A stretch of DNA of 64,000 bases, taken from CBDDLD01 sp965230605 (GTDB lineage: Bacteria > Bacteroidota > Bacteroidia > Flavobacteriales > Flavobacteriaceae). Positions 7,351-16,105 of the stretch are shown here, piece by piece (the stretch's first letter is position 1; every line of letters begins with the position of its first letter). Below the pieces are notes generated by a model that ran no database searches, was not told the DNA's origin, and worked only from the letters and a program-made list of their open reading frames with translations. The translations under genes and the position numbers were made by a program. The DNA is taken from NCBI GenBank assembly GCA_965230605.1, contig CBDDLD010000004.1, positions 372,001-436,000 on the forward strand, given 5' to 3'.

Positions 7351-9792
7351 TTAGTTTTTGATTACTAACTTCTTAGTTGCAGTTGCATCATTTTGAGTAA
7401 TCTTAAGTATATAAATACCTGTATTTAAGTTAGACACATTAAGGGTGTTATTAGAAACCACTTCGTTCTTAACTTGTTTTCCTAAGATATCGTATACCAC
7501 AACACTGATTTGCTCATTACTAGCCGAAGTAATATTGATAAATCCTGTTGATGTTGGGTTAGGATAAACAGAGAAGTTTGTTGTTTCAAACTGGTTTGTA
7601 GATAATGTAAAATCATTAGCAGCACCTGGAGTACCTAAGTCACCATCTCCAAAAGCAGAAGTTGCTGTTCCCCAGTTTGCACCATTATCATTATCTGTAG
7701 AATTTAATGCCGTAGTAGATAACTCCATACTAGCACCAGATGGATCAGGGAAAGTAGCTCCGTTGTCCCATATAACAGCATCAATAGTAACTGCAGAACA
7801 TTCTATGATTAAACCATCTGTTCCGTTACCTAAAGAAATATCATTAGCATAAGTATAATCGATAGGTGTATTTCCGTTTGGCATTGCAGCATTTCCTATG
7901 ACGATATAACCTCCGGCTGGCACAACTAATGATGATGCAATTGTATGTGTTTCAGAAACTGTAACATCATCTTTAATCACCCATCCAATCATATCAATTG
8001 GAGCTCCGGTAGTATTGTATACTTCGAAGTATTCTCCGGCAGGGTCACCGTTGATACTTGGGTTTTGCATAATTTCTGTTATGATGATGTCACCAACACT
8101 ACCGCATGACACAGGATCACAGTTATTAGAAGGAATGGTTCCAGAAACGGTAGTTCCGTCACAGTTACCACCATTCAAAGTAAGATCCCAAGCATCACCT
8201 TCAGTTAAACCGGTGATAGTAATAGTACCATCTGCAACAAGTAATGGGTTGTCTCCTGCGATAGTTCCACCAGAAGTTGTAGTTACAGAAACTAAAGTGG
8301 CATCAAATCCAGTATAAGGAATTTCAACAGTAACACCATCGTTATCTGCACCAGCTGTATTGGTTAAACACACAAGGTTTTCCGCTTGTAAGCTTAGGTC
8401 GCAGGTAGCACAATCAGAAGTTGGCCTAGACCCTAGTGTTGGACATGTTCCAAATGCAGCTAATTCTACATTAGAGATACTCCATGAAGAAAAACTACCA
8501 TCAGAATCAACATATTGAACACCTATAAAAGCAGCAGTACCACTAGCACCAGATACGTCTACAGAAAAATTACCTGAGTCAGTGATGGTTTGTGCTGTAG
8601 TCCAAGTTGAAGCGTCTGGACATCCAGTGTATGAGTCTGTATATCTTATTAATAAATCTGTTCCGCTGAACCCTTCCGTAGCATCAAAAATAAGTTCAAG
8701 ATCAGTAACAGAAGTCATGTCTAATGGACCAAAGATTAACCAAGTGTCAGATTCTTCCATACATCCGCCACCACAGAAACCATTCATAGAATAGGTTCCG
8801 GCAGACTCTGTCCATACATCAGTATCAGAATTAGTAGTAACAGCAACTAGTTCAAAAAGCTCCGAACCACCGCTTAGGTCAAAACATGTGTTTGGTGCAG
8901 GATCGCACTCTGCTGCAGCAACAGTACCAGAAGTACTTCTTCCATCACAATCACCACCGTTAAGAACTACATCCCAAGCAGCACCTTCAGTTAAACCAGT
9001 GATAGTAATTGTACCATCAGCAACACTTGCAGGATTATCACCACCAACTGTACCGCCCGAAGTAGTCGTTACTGAAGTAATACCCACATCAGAACCTGTG
9101 TAAGGGATGTTTATAGTTACACTGTCATTATTATCACCTATAGTGTTAGAATTACATACTACAGTAGCTGAACCTAGAGTTACACCACAACTACTTCCAG
9201 CAGGGCTATATGTACCAATAGGAAATACAGATGCACAACCGGCATTAGTACCTGTATCATCTCCAAGATCACAGCCATCTACAGCATTAGGACCACTAAA
9301 CGTCCATTCCGCAGCATTAAAAGTTGCATTAGGTCCAAATCCGTTAGATCGATATGCCCATCCGTCTAAGTATTCCCATGCTGTTCCAGTACCATCAACA
9401 CCAATCTCACCAACTGAATCAATTATACCGCCATTTTGATAAAGAATAACAGTGTCATCTCCATTAACTCCCATTACACCATTAGTATATGTAGGCGCTA
9501 CACCAAGATATTGTGTGAAATTTGGTGCTTCAGTGGCTACATAAATAAATGTTCCAGCAGTTGCAGGATCATTAGGAAAGGTAAATTCTTCACCAGCAGC
9601 AGCAGCACCGTTGGTAGTACTTTCCAAACCATAGATACTTAGGTCAGGTATATTATTAACTACGTATAATTCCAATCCCTTTGGAGTACCTCCGGGGAGT
9701 GGACCATCAATAATACCAGTAATAATTAGATCTTGCCCAAAAGACAAGCTGGTTACCAAGAGAGTAACCACTAAAAAGTAAATTTTTTTCAT
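7351..9792 (-). CDS. T9SS-exported lamin-tail-domain protein
   Basis: Large extracellular protein (813 residues). It has a signal peptide (residues 1-19, ending SLSFG), a lamin-tail-like beta-sandwich near the N-terminus, and two copies of a Cys-containing module with TTTSGGT and GTITITGLTEG motifs (about residues 205-295 and 465-555). Between them is a jelly-roll-like segment, and a second lamin-tail domain (EIMQNPSINGDPAGEYFEVYN) lies near residues 565-695. The C-terminal 75 residues are a type A T9SS sorting signal (SVYPNPTSTG, then YDILGKQV and LNTGIYILKI). Cargo of this type is carried by T9SS and anchored or released at the cell surface. The function is unknown, possibly adhesion or nuclease accessory. 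Confidence 0.9.
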   Translation of the reverse strand: MKKIYFLVVTLLVTSLSFGQDLIITGIIDGPLPGGTPKGLELYVVNNIPDLSIYGLESTTNGAAAAGEEFTFPNDPATAGTFIYVATEAPNFTQYLGVAPTYTNGVMGVNGDDTVILYQNGGIIDSVGEIGVDGTGTAWEYLDGWAYRSNGFGPNATFNAAEWTFSGPNAVDGCDLGDDTGTNAGCASVFPIGTYSPAGSSCGVTLGSATVVCNSNTIGDNNDSVTINIPYTGSDVGITSVTTTSGGTVGGDNPASVADGTITITGLTEGAAWDVVLNGGDCDGRSTSGTVAAAECDPAPNTCFDLSGGSELFELVAVTTNSDTDVWTESAGTYSMNGFCGGGCMEESDTWLIFGPLDMTSVTDLELIFDATEGFSGTDLLIRYTDSYTGCPDASTWTTAQTITDSGNFSVDVSGASGTAAFIGVQYVDSDGSFSSWSISNVELAAFGTCPTLGSRPTSDCATCDLSLQAENLVCLTNTAGADNDGVTVEIPYTGFDATLVSVTTTSGGTIAGDNPLLVADGTITITGLTEGDAWDLTLNGGNCDGTTVSGTIPSNNCDPVSCGSVGDIIITEIMQNPSINGDPAGEYFEVYNTTGAPIDMIGWVIKDDVTVSETHTIASSLVVPAGGYIVIGNAAMPNGNTPIDYTYANDISLGNGTDGLIIECSAVTIDAVIWDNGATFPDPSGASMELSTTALNSTDNDNGANWGTATSAFGDGDLGTPGAANDFTLSTNQFETTNFSVYPNPTSTGFINITSASNEQISVVVYDILGKQVKNEVVSNNTLNVSNLNTGIYILKITQNDATATKKLVIKN

Positions 9793-9818
9793 AATCTATG
9801 TGAATAAAGTTTGAGCTA

Positions 9819-9826
9819 CAAATATA
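9819..9826 (-). promoter_or_regulatory. -7 element of the T9SS protein gene
   Basis: On the minus strand this reads TATATTTG, an exact TAnnTTTG match, 27 bases before the ATG at 9792. No clear -33 box is seen at the right spacing. Confidence 0.4.
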
Positions 9827-9899
9827 GTAACAAATTCATGCTTTTAGTATCGCCTTAAAACATAATTAATGTTTTTACAATAAGATAACATCTATTTTG

Positions 9900-9918
9900 T
9901 TAAGTGTCTGTCACTTAA
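9900..9918. promoter_or_regulatory. Inverted repeat between T9SS gene and two-component operon
   Basis: TTAAGTG and CACTTAA are perfect 7-bp arms around the 5-base centre TCTGT. The right part reads CTGTCAC, similar to one half of a PhoB box. The site lies between divergent genes and near the PhoB-like regulator at 10030, so it may bind that regulator. This is inference. Confidence 0.4.
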
Positions 9919-10029
9919 AAGATTACCTTTTCCTAATGTTAGAGAATTGTTATCAATTAGGCTTAACTGTCGAGTTACAGAAGATAGTTTTATATTTACA
10001 TTATTATTACGATATAAGGTTATTAACAA

Positions 10030-10716
10030 ATGAAAAAAAAGGACATTAAGATCTTACTTGTAGACGACGAAGTAGATATCCTGGAAATTGTTGGCTATAA
10101 TTTATCTTCAGAAGGTTATCAAGTTATCACAAGCGAGAATGGTGTTGAAGCTGTTGAAAAAGCAAAAAAACACAAGCCCCATCTTATTATTTTAGACGTG
10201 ATGATGCCAGAAATGGATGGTATTGAAGCTTGTGAGCGTATTCGCGAAATCCCAGAATTAAATAATACGATAATTACATTCTTAACAGCAAGAGGTGAGG
10301 ATTATTCTCAAGTTGCTGGTTTTGATGCTGGGGCTGACGATTACATTACTAAGCCTATCAAACCTAAAGTGCTGGTAAGTAAAGTGAAAGCATTACTAAG
10401 GCGATTAAAAGAGGCGGACAGTAATGTAGATTCTGTAGTCAAAATTGGAGAGCTTGTTATCAATAGAGAGGAGTATAAGATCACAAATAAAGGTGAAGAG
10501 ATTATATTACCTAGAAAAGAATTCGAATTGCTATCTTTGTTGGCAACTAAACCTGGTAAAGTTTTTAAACGCGAGGAAATACTAGACAAGGTCTGGGGTA
10601 ATGAAGTTGTTGTAGGAGGTAGAACCATCGATGTTCATATTAGAAAACTTCGCGAAAAAATCGGCGACAAATCGTTTAAAACTGTAAAAGGTGTTGGTTA
10701 CAAGTTTGTAGACTAA
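10030..10716 (+). CDS. OmpR/PhoB-family response regulator
   Basis: Two-component response regulator. The receiver domain (residues 1-120) has the acidic pair Asp12-Asp13, the phosphoacceptor Asp56 in LIILDVMMPEMDG, a Thr in FLTARGE and the Lys of ITKPIKP. The C-terminal winged-helix (about residues 135-228) shows LPRKEFELLSLLATKPGKVFKREEIL and the recognition region GRTIDVHIRKLREKIG. It resembles PhoB/RprY-type regulators of Bacteroidetes. Its stop codon overlaps the kinase start by one base (TAATG), so the two are translationally coupled partners. Confidence 0.92.
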   Translation: MKKKDIKILLVDDEVDILEIVGYNLSSEGYQVITSENGVEAVEKAKKHKPHLIILDVMMPEMDGIEACERIREIPELNNTIITFLTARGEDYSQVAGFDAGADDYITKPIKPKVLVSKVKALLRRLKEADSNVDSVVKIGELVINREEYKITNKGEEIILPRKEFELLSLLATKPGKVFKREEILDKVWGNEVVVGGRTIDVHIRKLREKIGDKSFKTVKGVGYKFVD

Positions 10717-11756
10717 TGCAAGTAAAGCTTAAGAAGACGTATAAGTTTGCGATTAAAACATCGCTGTACATTACTATATTATTAACACTCTTAGTGAGTG
10801 TTTTTTTATACTACTTTCATGCGCTCACTTGGCATGTTATTTTTTTCTCAATGGCATGTTATGCATCATGCTTCATAATTACACAATACAGAGTAGAAAG
10901 GTTCATTTACAAGAGAGTTAAAAGAATCTATGATGATCTCACATTATTAGAGTCTACAAGTTTAAGGCAACAACCCATTACTACAGATATGGGTACTCTG
11001 ACAAAAGAGATAGACAAGTATGCGAGAGATAAGAAGTTAGAAATAGAAACCTTAAAGGTAAGGGAAGAATATCGTAAAGAATTTATGGGGAATGTATCTC
11101 ATGAATTAAAGACCCCTCTATTTACTGTACAAGGCTATATTTTGACGCTTCTAGATGGCGCAATGAATGATGAAAAAATCAGAAAAAAATATCTGAACAG
11201 AGCAAGCAAAGGTGTAGAACGATTAATTTATATTATAAAAGATTTAGACATGATCACCAAATTAGAAGTTGGTGATTTAAGACTCAATAGAGAAGCCTTT
11301 GATATTGTTGAGCTGGTTCAAAATGTTTTTGATCTTTTTGAGATGAAAGCTGCAAAGAAAAAGATATCACTAACCTTTGATATGGATTATTCGGAGCCCG
11401 TGCTTGTTAATGCTGACAAGGAAAGAATTCAGCAAGTGCTAACAAACTTAGTTGTGAATTCTGTTAAGTATGGAAGAGAAAAGGGAACTACAGAAGTAAG
11501 TATAGAAAACCTAATAAAGAATAAGGTAATTATACGAGTTACTGATAATGGTGAAGGTATAGATGAAGAAAATCTACCTAGATTATTTGAGCGTTTCTAT
11601 AGAGTAGATAAAAGTGGATCTCGAAAAGAAGGGGGATCTGGTTTAGGGCTTTCCATAGTTAAACATATCATTGAAGCTCATGAAGAGAAAATATACGTAG
11701 AAAGTGAGCCAGGGGTTGGTAGTGAGTTCTCATTTACGCTGGAAAAAGTTGAATAA
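10716..11756 (+). CDS. PhoR-like sensor histidine kinase
   Basis: Membrane histidine kinase partner of the upstream regulator. Two hydrophobic segments (about residues 12-30 and 35-53) with almost no periplasmic loop suggest sensing in the membrane or through a partner. The dimerisation/phosphorylation box is FMGNVSHELKTPLFTVQGY (His near residue 128). The ATPase domain has the N box NLVVNSVKYG, G1 VTDNGEGID, F box FERFYRVDK and G2 GGSGLGLSIVKHI. At 346 residues it has the common short PhoR length. Its 3' end overlaps the convergent glycosyltransferase gene by 27 bases. Confidence 0.92.
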   Translation: MQVKLKKTYKFAIKTSLYITILLTLLVSVFLYYFHALTWHVIFFSMACYASCFIITQYRVERFIYKRVKRIYDDLTLLESTSLRQQPITTDMGTLTKEIDKYARDKKLEIETLKVREEYRKEFMGNVSHELKTPLFTVQGYILTLLDGAMNDEKIRKKYLNRASKGVERLIYIIKDLDMITKLEVGDLRLNREAFDIVELVQNVFDLFEMKAAKKKISLTFDMDYSEPVLVNADKERIQQVLTNLVVNSVKYGREKGTTEVSIENLIKNKVIIRVTDNGEGIDEENLPRLFERFYRVDKSGSRKEGGSGLGLSIVKHIIEAHEEKIYVESEPGVGSEFSFTLEKVE

Positions 11757-12782
11757 CTTTTTATAGTTGATAGCGTAATCCGTAGATGTAAACCCTTCAT
11801 AATCCTCAATTCTATTTAGCTGTTCAATATTAAAATGTTTCTGCTTGCAAAAAGGAATTACACCTTCCTCATCTAACTTTTTTGCTAAATATTCTTGTTC
11901 AAACTGACCTGGAGTTGGAATGAAAAAAGCTTTCTTTTCTAATTTTGCTAAGTCCATAATAGTCGTATAACCAGATCTAGATATAATAAATTGACTCGAG
12001 TTAAGAGCGGTCTCCAATTCGTTACTGGTCATAAAATTATAGATGGTCATATTCTCCGCAACAATCTTACTTTGACGCTTTTCTACTTTCCCTTTAACAA
12101 ACAAAATTTTGCCATCATAGTCTTTTAGTGTTCTAAGAAGAATATCTTCCAAGAAAGACCGCTGAGGCTCAGGACCAGATAAAAGAACCATGATATCATA
12201 GATGACCTCGACATCCTTTTTATTAAAGCGACTTAGAGGACCTAAATATTTTATAGAATTATCAGGGGTTTCATAATGTCCTAATTCACCACTCAGATTG
12301 GGTTCTCCAATATTATCAGGTACCCAACACTCATCAAATTTGCTGATGATCTTTTGATGCATCTTGGTGCTCAACCAGGTGGTGCTACCACTTAAGACAC
12401 GAAGCTGGTGTGTAATAAATACCGAAGGAATATTTTTATGCCTTACTCCAAATCTGTTATCAGAGATGATCCCATCTATATTGTGTTCTTTTACTATAGA
12501 TTTTATAATGTTTCGTTCTTTCTTTATGGTTTTTATAAGATGAGGGGAATCTTTAATCAGCTTTAGCTTAAAGCTGTTTGCTTTTTTAGAATAAGTAATG
12601 TTATATGATGGAAGCTCAATACTCTCAATACTATGAAACTCTTTTTTCAATAGCTCTAAAGCAATCCCATCACTTGCTATTATGGGTTGAAAATTATGCT
12701 TAACAAGTGCATCTATTATTGGGATACACCTGGTGGCATGGCCCAATCCCCAGTTAAGAGGTGCTACTAGTATTTTTTTCAT
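11730..12782 (-). CDS. GT-B glycosyltransferase (GT28/MurG-like)
   Basis: Predicted GT-B fold glycosyltransferase. The N-terminal motif APLNWGLGHATRCIPI (residues 7-22) is the acceptor-side glycine loop, and the C-terminal half has ISRSGYTTIMDLAKLEKKAFFIPTPGQFEQEYLAKKL, the nucleotide-sugar-binding pattern shared by MurG-type enzymes. The 350 residues have no signal peptide or clear membrane helix, so it is probably cytosolic or peripheral. Donor and acceptor are not predictable. It converges with the histidine kinase gene and overlaps it by 27 bases. Confidence 0.8.
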   Translation of the reverse strand: MKKILVAPLNWGLGHATRCIPIIDALVKHNFQPIIASDGIALELLKKEFHSIESIELPSYNITYSKKANSFKLKLIKDSPHLIKTIKKERNIIKSIVKEHNIDGIISDNRFGVRHKNIPSVFITHQLRVLSGSTTWLSTKMHQKIISKFDECWVPDNIGEPNLSGELGHYETPDNSIKYLGPLSRFNKKDVEVIYDIMVLLSGPEPQRSFLEDILLRTLKDYDGKILFVKGKVEKRQSKIVAENMTIYNFMTSNELETALNSSQFIISRSGYTTIMDLAKLEKKAFFIPTPGQFEQEYLAKKLDEEGVIPFCKQKHFNIEQLNRIEDYEGFTSTDYAINYKKLFNFFQRK

Positions 12783-12885
12783 AATCTTACAAAAATAAGC
12801 CTGTTATATTTCCTTAAGCTTATCAAATTTAAGACTTATAATAATTAATTGTTAATTCAAATTTCATAATCCTGTAAGTCTATCT

Positions 12886-12893
12886 TACTTTTG
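12886..12893 (+). promoter_or_regulatory. -7 element of trmB
   Basis: TACTTTTG matches TAnnTTTG and lies 18 bases before GTG 12912. It overlaps an in-frame TTG at 12891, which therefore cannot be the start codon. No TTTG is found at -33. Confidence 0.45.
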
Positions 12894-12911
12894 ACAAAAA
12901 TTTATGTTAGT

Positions 12912-13586
12912 GTGGGCAGTAAGAATAAGCTGAAAAGATTTAGAGAAAACGAAACCTTTGAAAATGTATTCCAACCGAGTAGAGAAGATCTCATTAGTGG
13001 GGTATTTGAAAACAAAGGGCAATGGAACAAAAAAGTATTTGGGAACAATAACCCTATAGTTCTAGAGTTAGGTTGTGGGAAAGGTGAATATACGGTAGGC
13101 TTAGCTGAACGATACCCGGATAAAAACTTTATTGGAATAGATATAAAAGGTGCCAGGTTTTGGAGGGGTGCTAAAACTGCAATAGAGGAGCAAATAACAA
13201 ATGCAGCATTTTTAAGAGCTCAAATAGAGTTGATAGAATACGCTTTTGCAGAAAGTGAAGTTGATGAAATATGGATTACATTTCCTGACCCTCAAATAAA
13301 GTATAAACGTACGAAGCACCGGATGACTAATTTAGAATTTTTAGAACGCTACAAAAATGTATTAAAACAAGGAGGTATAATGCACCTCAAAACTGATAGT
13401 GAGTTTATGCATGGATATACACTTGGGTTGCTTCATGGTTGTGGGTATAATGTTTTATATGCTAATCACGACGTGTATAAACAAGAAGGTAGTCCTAATG
13501 AGGTGACTGCCATTCAAACGTTTTATGAGAAACAATATTTAGAAGAAGACAAAGCAATTACGTATATTAGGTTCCAAATCAACTAA
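12912..13586 (+). CDS. trmB: tRNA (guanine-N7-)-methyltransferase
   Basis: SAM-dependent enzyme methylating G46 in the tRNA variable loop. The motif LELGCGKGEYTVGLAERYPDKNFIGIDIKGARFWRG binds SAM, and EIWITFPDPQIKYKRTKHRMT is the characteristic TrmB signature with the PDP turn. From the GTG at 12912 the protein is 224 residues and begins VGSKNKLKRF, like other flavobacterial TrmB proteins as I recall them. The TTG at 12891 falls inside the probable promoter. The LysE-like gene follows 3 bases downstream. Confidence 0.93.
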   Translation: MGSKNKLKRFRENETFENVFQPSREDLISGVFENKGQWNKKVFGNNNPIVLELGCGKGEYTVGLAERYPDKNFIGIDIKGARFWRGAKTAIEEQITNAAFLRAQIELIEYAFAESEVDEIWITFPDPQIKYKRTKHRMTNLEFLERYKNVLKQGGIMHLKTDSEFMHGYTLGLLHGCGYNVLYANHDVYKQEGSPNEVTAIQTFYEKQYLEEDKAITYIRFQIN

Positions 13587-13589
13587 ACT

Positions 13590-14219
13590 TTGAGCATTAC
13601 AGTCATCTTTTTTCTTGGTTTGGCCGTGGCATTAATCGGTGTAATTCCTCCCGGACTTTTAAACATGACAGCTGCTAAGATTAGCCTTAAAGAAGGTGCT
13701 GGTCGGGGCATCATGTTTTCTACTGGTGTATGTACAGTTGTATTTGTACAAACCTACATAGCTGCTATTTTTGCAAGATACCTGAGCAATAGGCCAGATG
13801 TTGTAGATATATTGCAGCGTGTAGCTTTTGTGATATTTGTGTTGATTACAGTTTATTTTCTTGTGCTTGCCAAAAAGGAACAAGAGCCTAAAGTGCAACC
13901 CAGTATAAGAAGTAAGCAAAGCCGCTATTTTCAGGGAATATTATTGTCTGCGCTTAATGTATTTCCAATCCCATATCAAGCATACATGACAATTACACTA
14001 GCGTCATTTGGTTGGATGGATTTTGAACGTATAAGTATCATAACCTATGTCACAGGTGCTGCTATGGGAACTTTTGTGATGCTATACATCTACATCTTCT
14101 TTTTTGATAAAATCAAAAAGAAGAAAGTAACATCTCAAAAGAATATGAACTATAGTATTGGTGCCATTACTGGTGTTGTTGCCATAATTACTCTGATAAA
14201 CATTTTAATGGAACTCTAA
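13590..14219 (+). CDS. LysE/RhtB-type exporter
   Basis: Predicted inner-membrane exporter of the LysE superfamily, whose characterised members export amino acids. The 209 residues have about six hydrophobic segments, and the N-terminal GVIPPGLLNMTAAKISLKEGAGRG matches the family's conserved PGP-like motif in helix 1 (here PPG). The substrate is unknown. The start is TTG at 13590, because no ATG lies nearby. It sits in a likely operon with trmB upstream and the alkyltransferase-like gene one base downstream. Confidence 0.8.
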   Translation: MSITVIFFLGLAVALIGVIPPGLLNMTAAKISLKEGAGRGIMFSTGVCTVVFVQTYIAAIFARYLSNRPDVVDILQRVAFVIFVLITVYFLVLAKKEQEPKVQPSIRSKQSRYFQGILLSALNVFPIPYQAYMTITLASFGWMDFERISIITYVTGAAMGTFVMLYIYIFFFDKIKKKKVTSQKNMNYSIGAITGVVAIITLINILMEL

Positions 14220-14220
14220 C

Positions 14221-14553
14221 ATGAAACCAGAAACTATTAACTTTTTTGATCGTGTATATGAAGTTGCTAGACTAATACCATATGGCAGAGTTACAAGCTA
14301 TGGAGCCATAGCGAAATATCTCGGAGCAGCCCGGAGTTCAAGGATGGTAGGTTATGCAATGAATGGTTCTGGCGGTAAAGATGTTCCGGCACATCGTGTG
14401 GTTAATAGAAAAGGCCTGTTAACAGGGAAACATCATTTTGATGGAACAAACCTAATGCAACAGCTTCTAGAGAATGAGGGGGTTAAAGTTGTTGACAATC
14501 AAATTCAAGATTTTAAAAAGCTGTTTTGGGACCCAAGTAAAGAACTTAAATAG
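14221..14553 (+). CDS. Alkyltransferase-like protein (MGMT family, no active Cys)
   Basis: Short member of the O6-alkylguanine-DNA alkyltransferase family (110 residues, DNA-binding domain only). The helix-turn-helix region is IPYGRVTSYGAIAKYLGAARSSRMVGYAM. The active-site PCHR is replaced by PAHR (Pro56-Ala57-His58-Arg59), so it cannot accept alkyl groups. Alkyltransferase-like (ATL) proteins of this form bind O6-alkylguanine and flag it for nucleotide-excision repair. It starts one base after the LysE-like gene, so these are probably co-transcribed. Confidence 0.88.
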   Translation: MKPETINFFDRVYEVARLIPYGRVTSYGAIAKYLGAARSSRMVGYAMNGSGGKDVPAHRVVNRKGLLTGKHHFDGTNLMQQLLENEGVKVVDNQIQDFKKLFWDPSKELK

Positions 14554-14624
14554 AACTATTTAGTACTTTTATCTAACGATAATTCAATTCAATCCTCATC
14601 CTTCAAAATCTAAACATTTCGCAG

Positions 14625-14632
14625 TATCTTTG
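14625..14632 (+). promoter_or_regulatory. -7 element of the mrp operon
   Basis: TATCTTTG is an exact TAnnTTTG match, 27 bases before the GTG start at 14660. No convincing -33 box is visible. Confidence 0.45.
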
Positions 14633-14659
14633 CATTTAGAATTAATCTGAATAAATAAG

Positions 14660-15799
14660 GTGAAATTAAATAAACAAGATATACTTCAGGCGTTAAAGAC
14701 TATAACGGTTCCGGGAGAAGGTGAGAACATGGTAGATAGTGGAGCAGTGACAAATGTGATCACTTTTGCTGATGAAGTTATTGTAGATATTACTATAAAG
14801 AACCCAACGTTACAAGCTAGAAAGAAAGCTGAGGTTGAGATCATGCAGACCATACATAGGGAAGTCTATGAAAAAGCTCAGGTGAAAGTTAACGTTAAGG
14901 TTGAAGCCCCTCAACAGCCTCAAAAGAATGAAATCAAAGGGCAACCAATTCCAGGGATTCAAAATATTATTGCAGTAGCGTCTGGGAAAGGCGGTGTAGG
15001 GAAATCTACTGTTACAGCCAATTTAGCAGTAACGCTCGCTAAAATGGGCTTCAAGGTCGGTGTTTTAGATGCTGATATATATGGCCCTTCTATACCAATT
15101 ATGTTTGATGTTGCTAACGAACGACCATTATCGGTTACAATAGACGGAAAATCTAAAATGAAACCGATAGAAAATTACGGTGTTAAAGTGTTATCTATAG
15201 GCTTCTTTACTAAACCAGATCAGGCAGTTATTTGGCGAGGCCCAATGGCTTCTAAAGCCCTTAATCAAATGATTTTTGATGCTGCTTGGGGAGCATTAGA
15301 TTTCCTCTTATTAGACTTGCCTCCGGGGACAGGAGATATCCATTTAAGCATAATGCAAGCATTGCCAATTACAGGTGCTGTAGTTGTGAGTACGCCTCAG
15401 AATGTTGCATTAGCTGACGCTAAGAAAGGAGTAGCTATGTTTCAACAAGATAATATTAATGTTCCTGTTTTAGGGATTATAGAAAATATGGCCTATTTTA
15501 CACCTGAAGAACTACCAAACAACAAGTATTATATTTTTGGTAAAGAAGGGGCTAAACATCTTGCAGAAGATCTAGAAGTACCGTTTTTAGGAGAAGTACC
15601 ATTAGTACAAAGTATTAGAGAAGCTGGGGATATTGGTAGACCAGCAGCATTGCAAATTGCTACACCTTTAGAGGAAGCATTTGAAGCAATTACAAGAGAA
15701 ACAGTGCAAGAAGTGGTTAGGCGTAATGATAGCTTACCACCGACTGAAGCAATAAAGATCACAACAATGGCTGGTTGTACAGCAGTAAACAAAAAATAA
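14660..15799 (+). CDS. mrp: Mrp/ApbC-type P-loop ATPase, Fe-S cluster carrier
   Basis: Cytosolic Fe-S cluster carrier of the Mrp/NBP35 family. The N-terminal 90 residues are a DUF59/MIP18-like domain (DILQALKTITVPGEGENMV and onward). A linker leads to the ATPase with deviant Walker A VASGKGGVGKSTV (near residue 108), LDADIYGPSIP, and LLLDLPPGTGD. The C-terminus has a single Cys (MAGCTAVNKK); the CxxC of many homologues is not seen. The start is GTG at 14660. Its stop codon abuts the ATG of the NifU-like gene, supporting joint Fe-S assembly. Confidence 0.9.
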   Translation: MKLNKQDILQALKTITVPGEGENMVDSGAVTNVITFADEVIVDITIKNPTLQARKKAEVEIMQTIHREVYEKAQVKVNVKVEAPQQPQKNEIKGQPIPGIQNIIAVASGKGGVGKSTVTANLAVTLAKMGFKVGVLDADIYGPSIPIMFDVANERPLSVTIDGKSKMKPIENYGVKVLSIGFFTKPDQAVIWRGPMASKALNQMIFDAAWGALDFLLLDLPPGTGDIHLSIMQALPITGAVVVSTPQNVALADAKKGVAMFQQDNINVPVLGIIENMAYFTPEELPNNKYYIFGKEGAKHLAEDLEVPFLGEVPLVQSIREAGDIGRPAALQIATPLEEAFEAITRETVQEVVRRNDSLPPTEAIKITTMAGCTAVNKK

Positions 15800-16039
15800 A
15801 TGACTTCAAAAGAATTAAGAGATAATGTGGAAAAGGCTTTAGAAGAGATTAGACCATTCTTACAAAGTGACGGAGGGAATATTTCTTTACTTTCCATCGA
15901 AGATGATAAGTTGGTTAGAGTACAGTTAGAAGGTGCATGCACGTCTTGTAGTGTAAATCAGATGACATTAAAATCTGGAGTGGAAATGACTATTAAAAAG
16001 TATGCCCCACAAATAGAACAGGTCATAAATGTTGAATAG
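15800..16039 (+). CDS. NifU C-terminal-domain Fe-S scaffold
   Basis: Small NifU-like protein (79 residues) that binds a 4Fe-4S cluster through a CxxC motif, here Cys47 and Cys50 in GACTSCSVNQMTLK. The N-terminal half has IRPFLQSDGGNISLL, the family signature. It starts at the base after the Mrp gene stop, so the two Fe-S proteins are one transcript. A strong CRP-type palindrome begins 2 bases after its stop. Confidence 0.9.
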   Translation: MTSKELRDNVEKALEEIRPFLQSDGGNISLLSIEDDKLVRVQLEGACTSCSVNQMTLKSGVEMTIKKYAPQIEQVINVE

Positions 16040-16040
16040 T

Positions 16041-16062
16041 AAATGTGATAATTATCACATTT
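16041..16062. promoter_or_regulatory. CRP-type operator, perfect 22-bp palindrome
   Basis: A perfect 22-bp palindrome whose core reads TGTGA-TAATTA-TCACA, the classic CRP/CAP half-sites with a 6-base centre, flanked by AAA and TTT. Its centre is about 40 bases before the expected transcription start of the reductase operon (from the -7 box at 16081), the spacing of class II activation. A CRP/FNR-family regulator is inferred, and none is encoded in this window. Confidence 0.72.
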
Positions 16063-16080
16063 TAAAACCTAGCACTGTCT

Positions 16081-16088
16081 TAGATTTG
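16081..16088 (+). promoter_or_regulatory. -7 element of the FNR/ferredoxin operon
   Basis: TAGATTTG matches TAnnTTTG, 17 bases before ATG 16106. The -33 position (about 16058-16061) falls in the right arm of the CRP-type palindrome and has no TTTG, as expected for an activator-dependent promoter. Confidence 0.55.
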
Positions 16089-16105
16089 CTCTCAAAGAAA
16101 AATTC

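Noticed and set aside
8015..9642. Several plus-strand open frames opposite the T9SS protein gene
   Set aside because: They come from the repetitive, Thr/Gly/Val-rich composition of the minus-strand gene; none has a signal, motif or start region.
10716..12782. 27-base overlap of convergent genes as a sign of a frameshift
   Set aside because: Both reading frames keep full-length, intact domains; short convergent overlaps are common in compact genomes.
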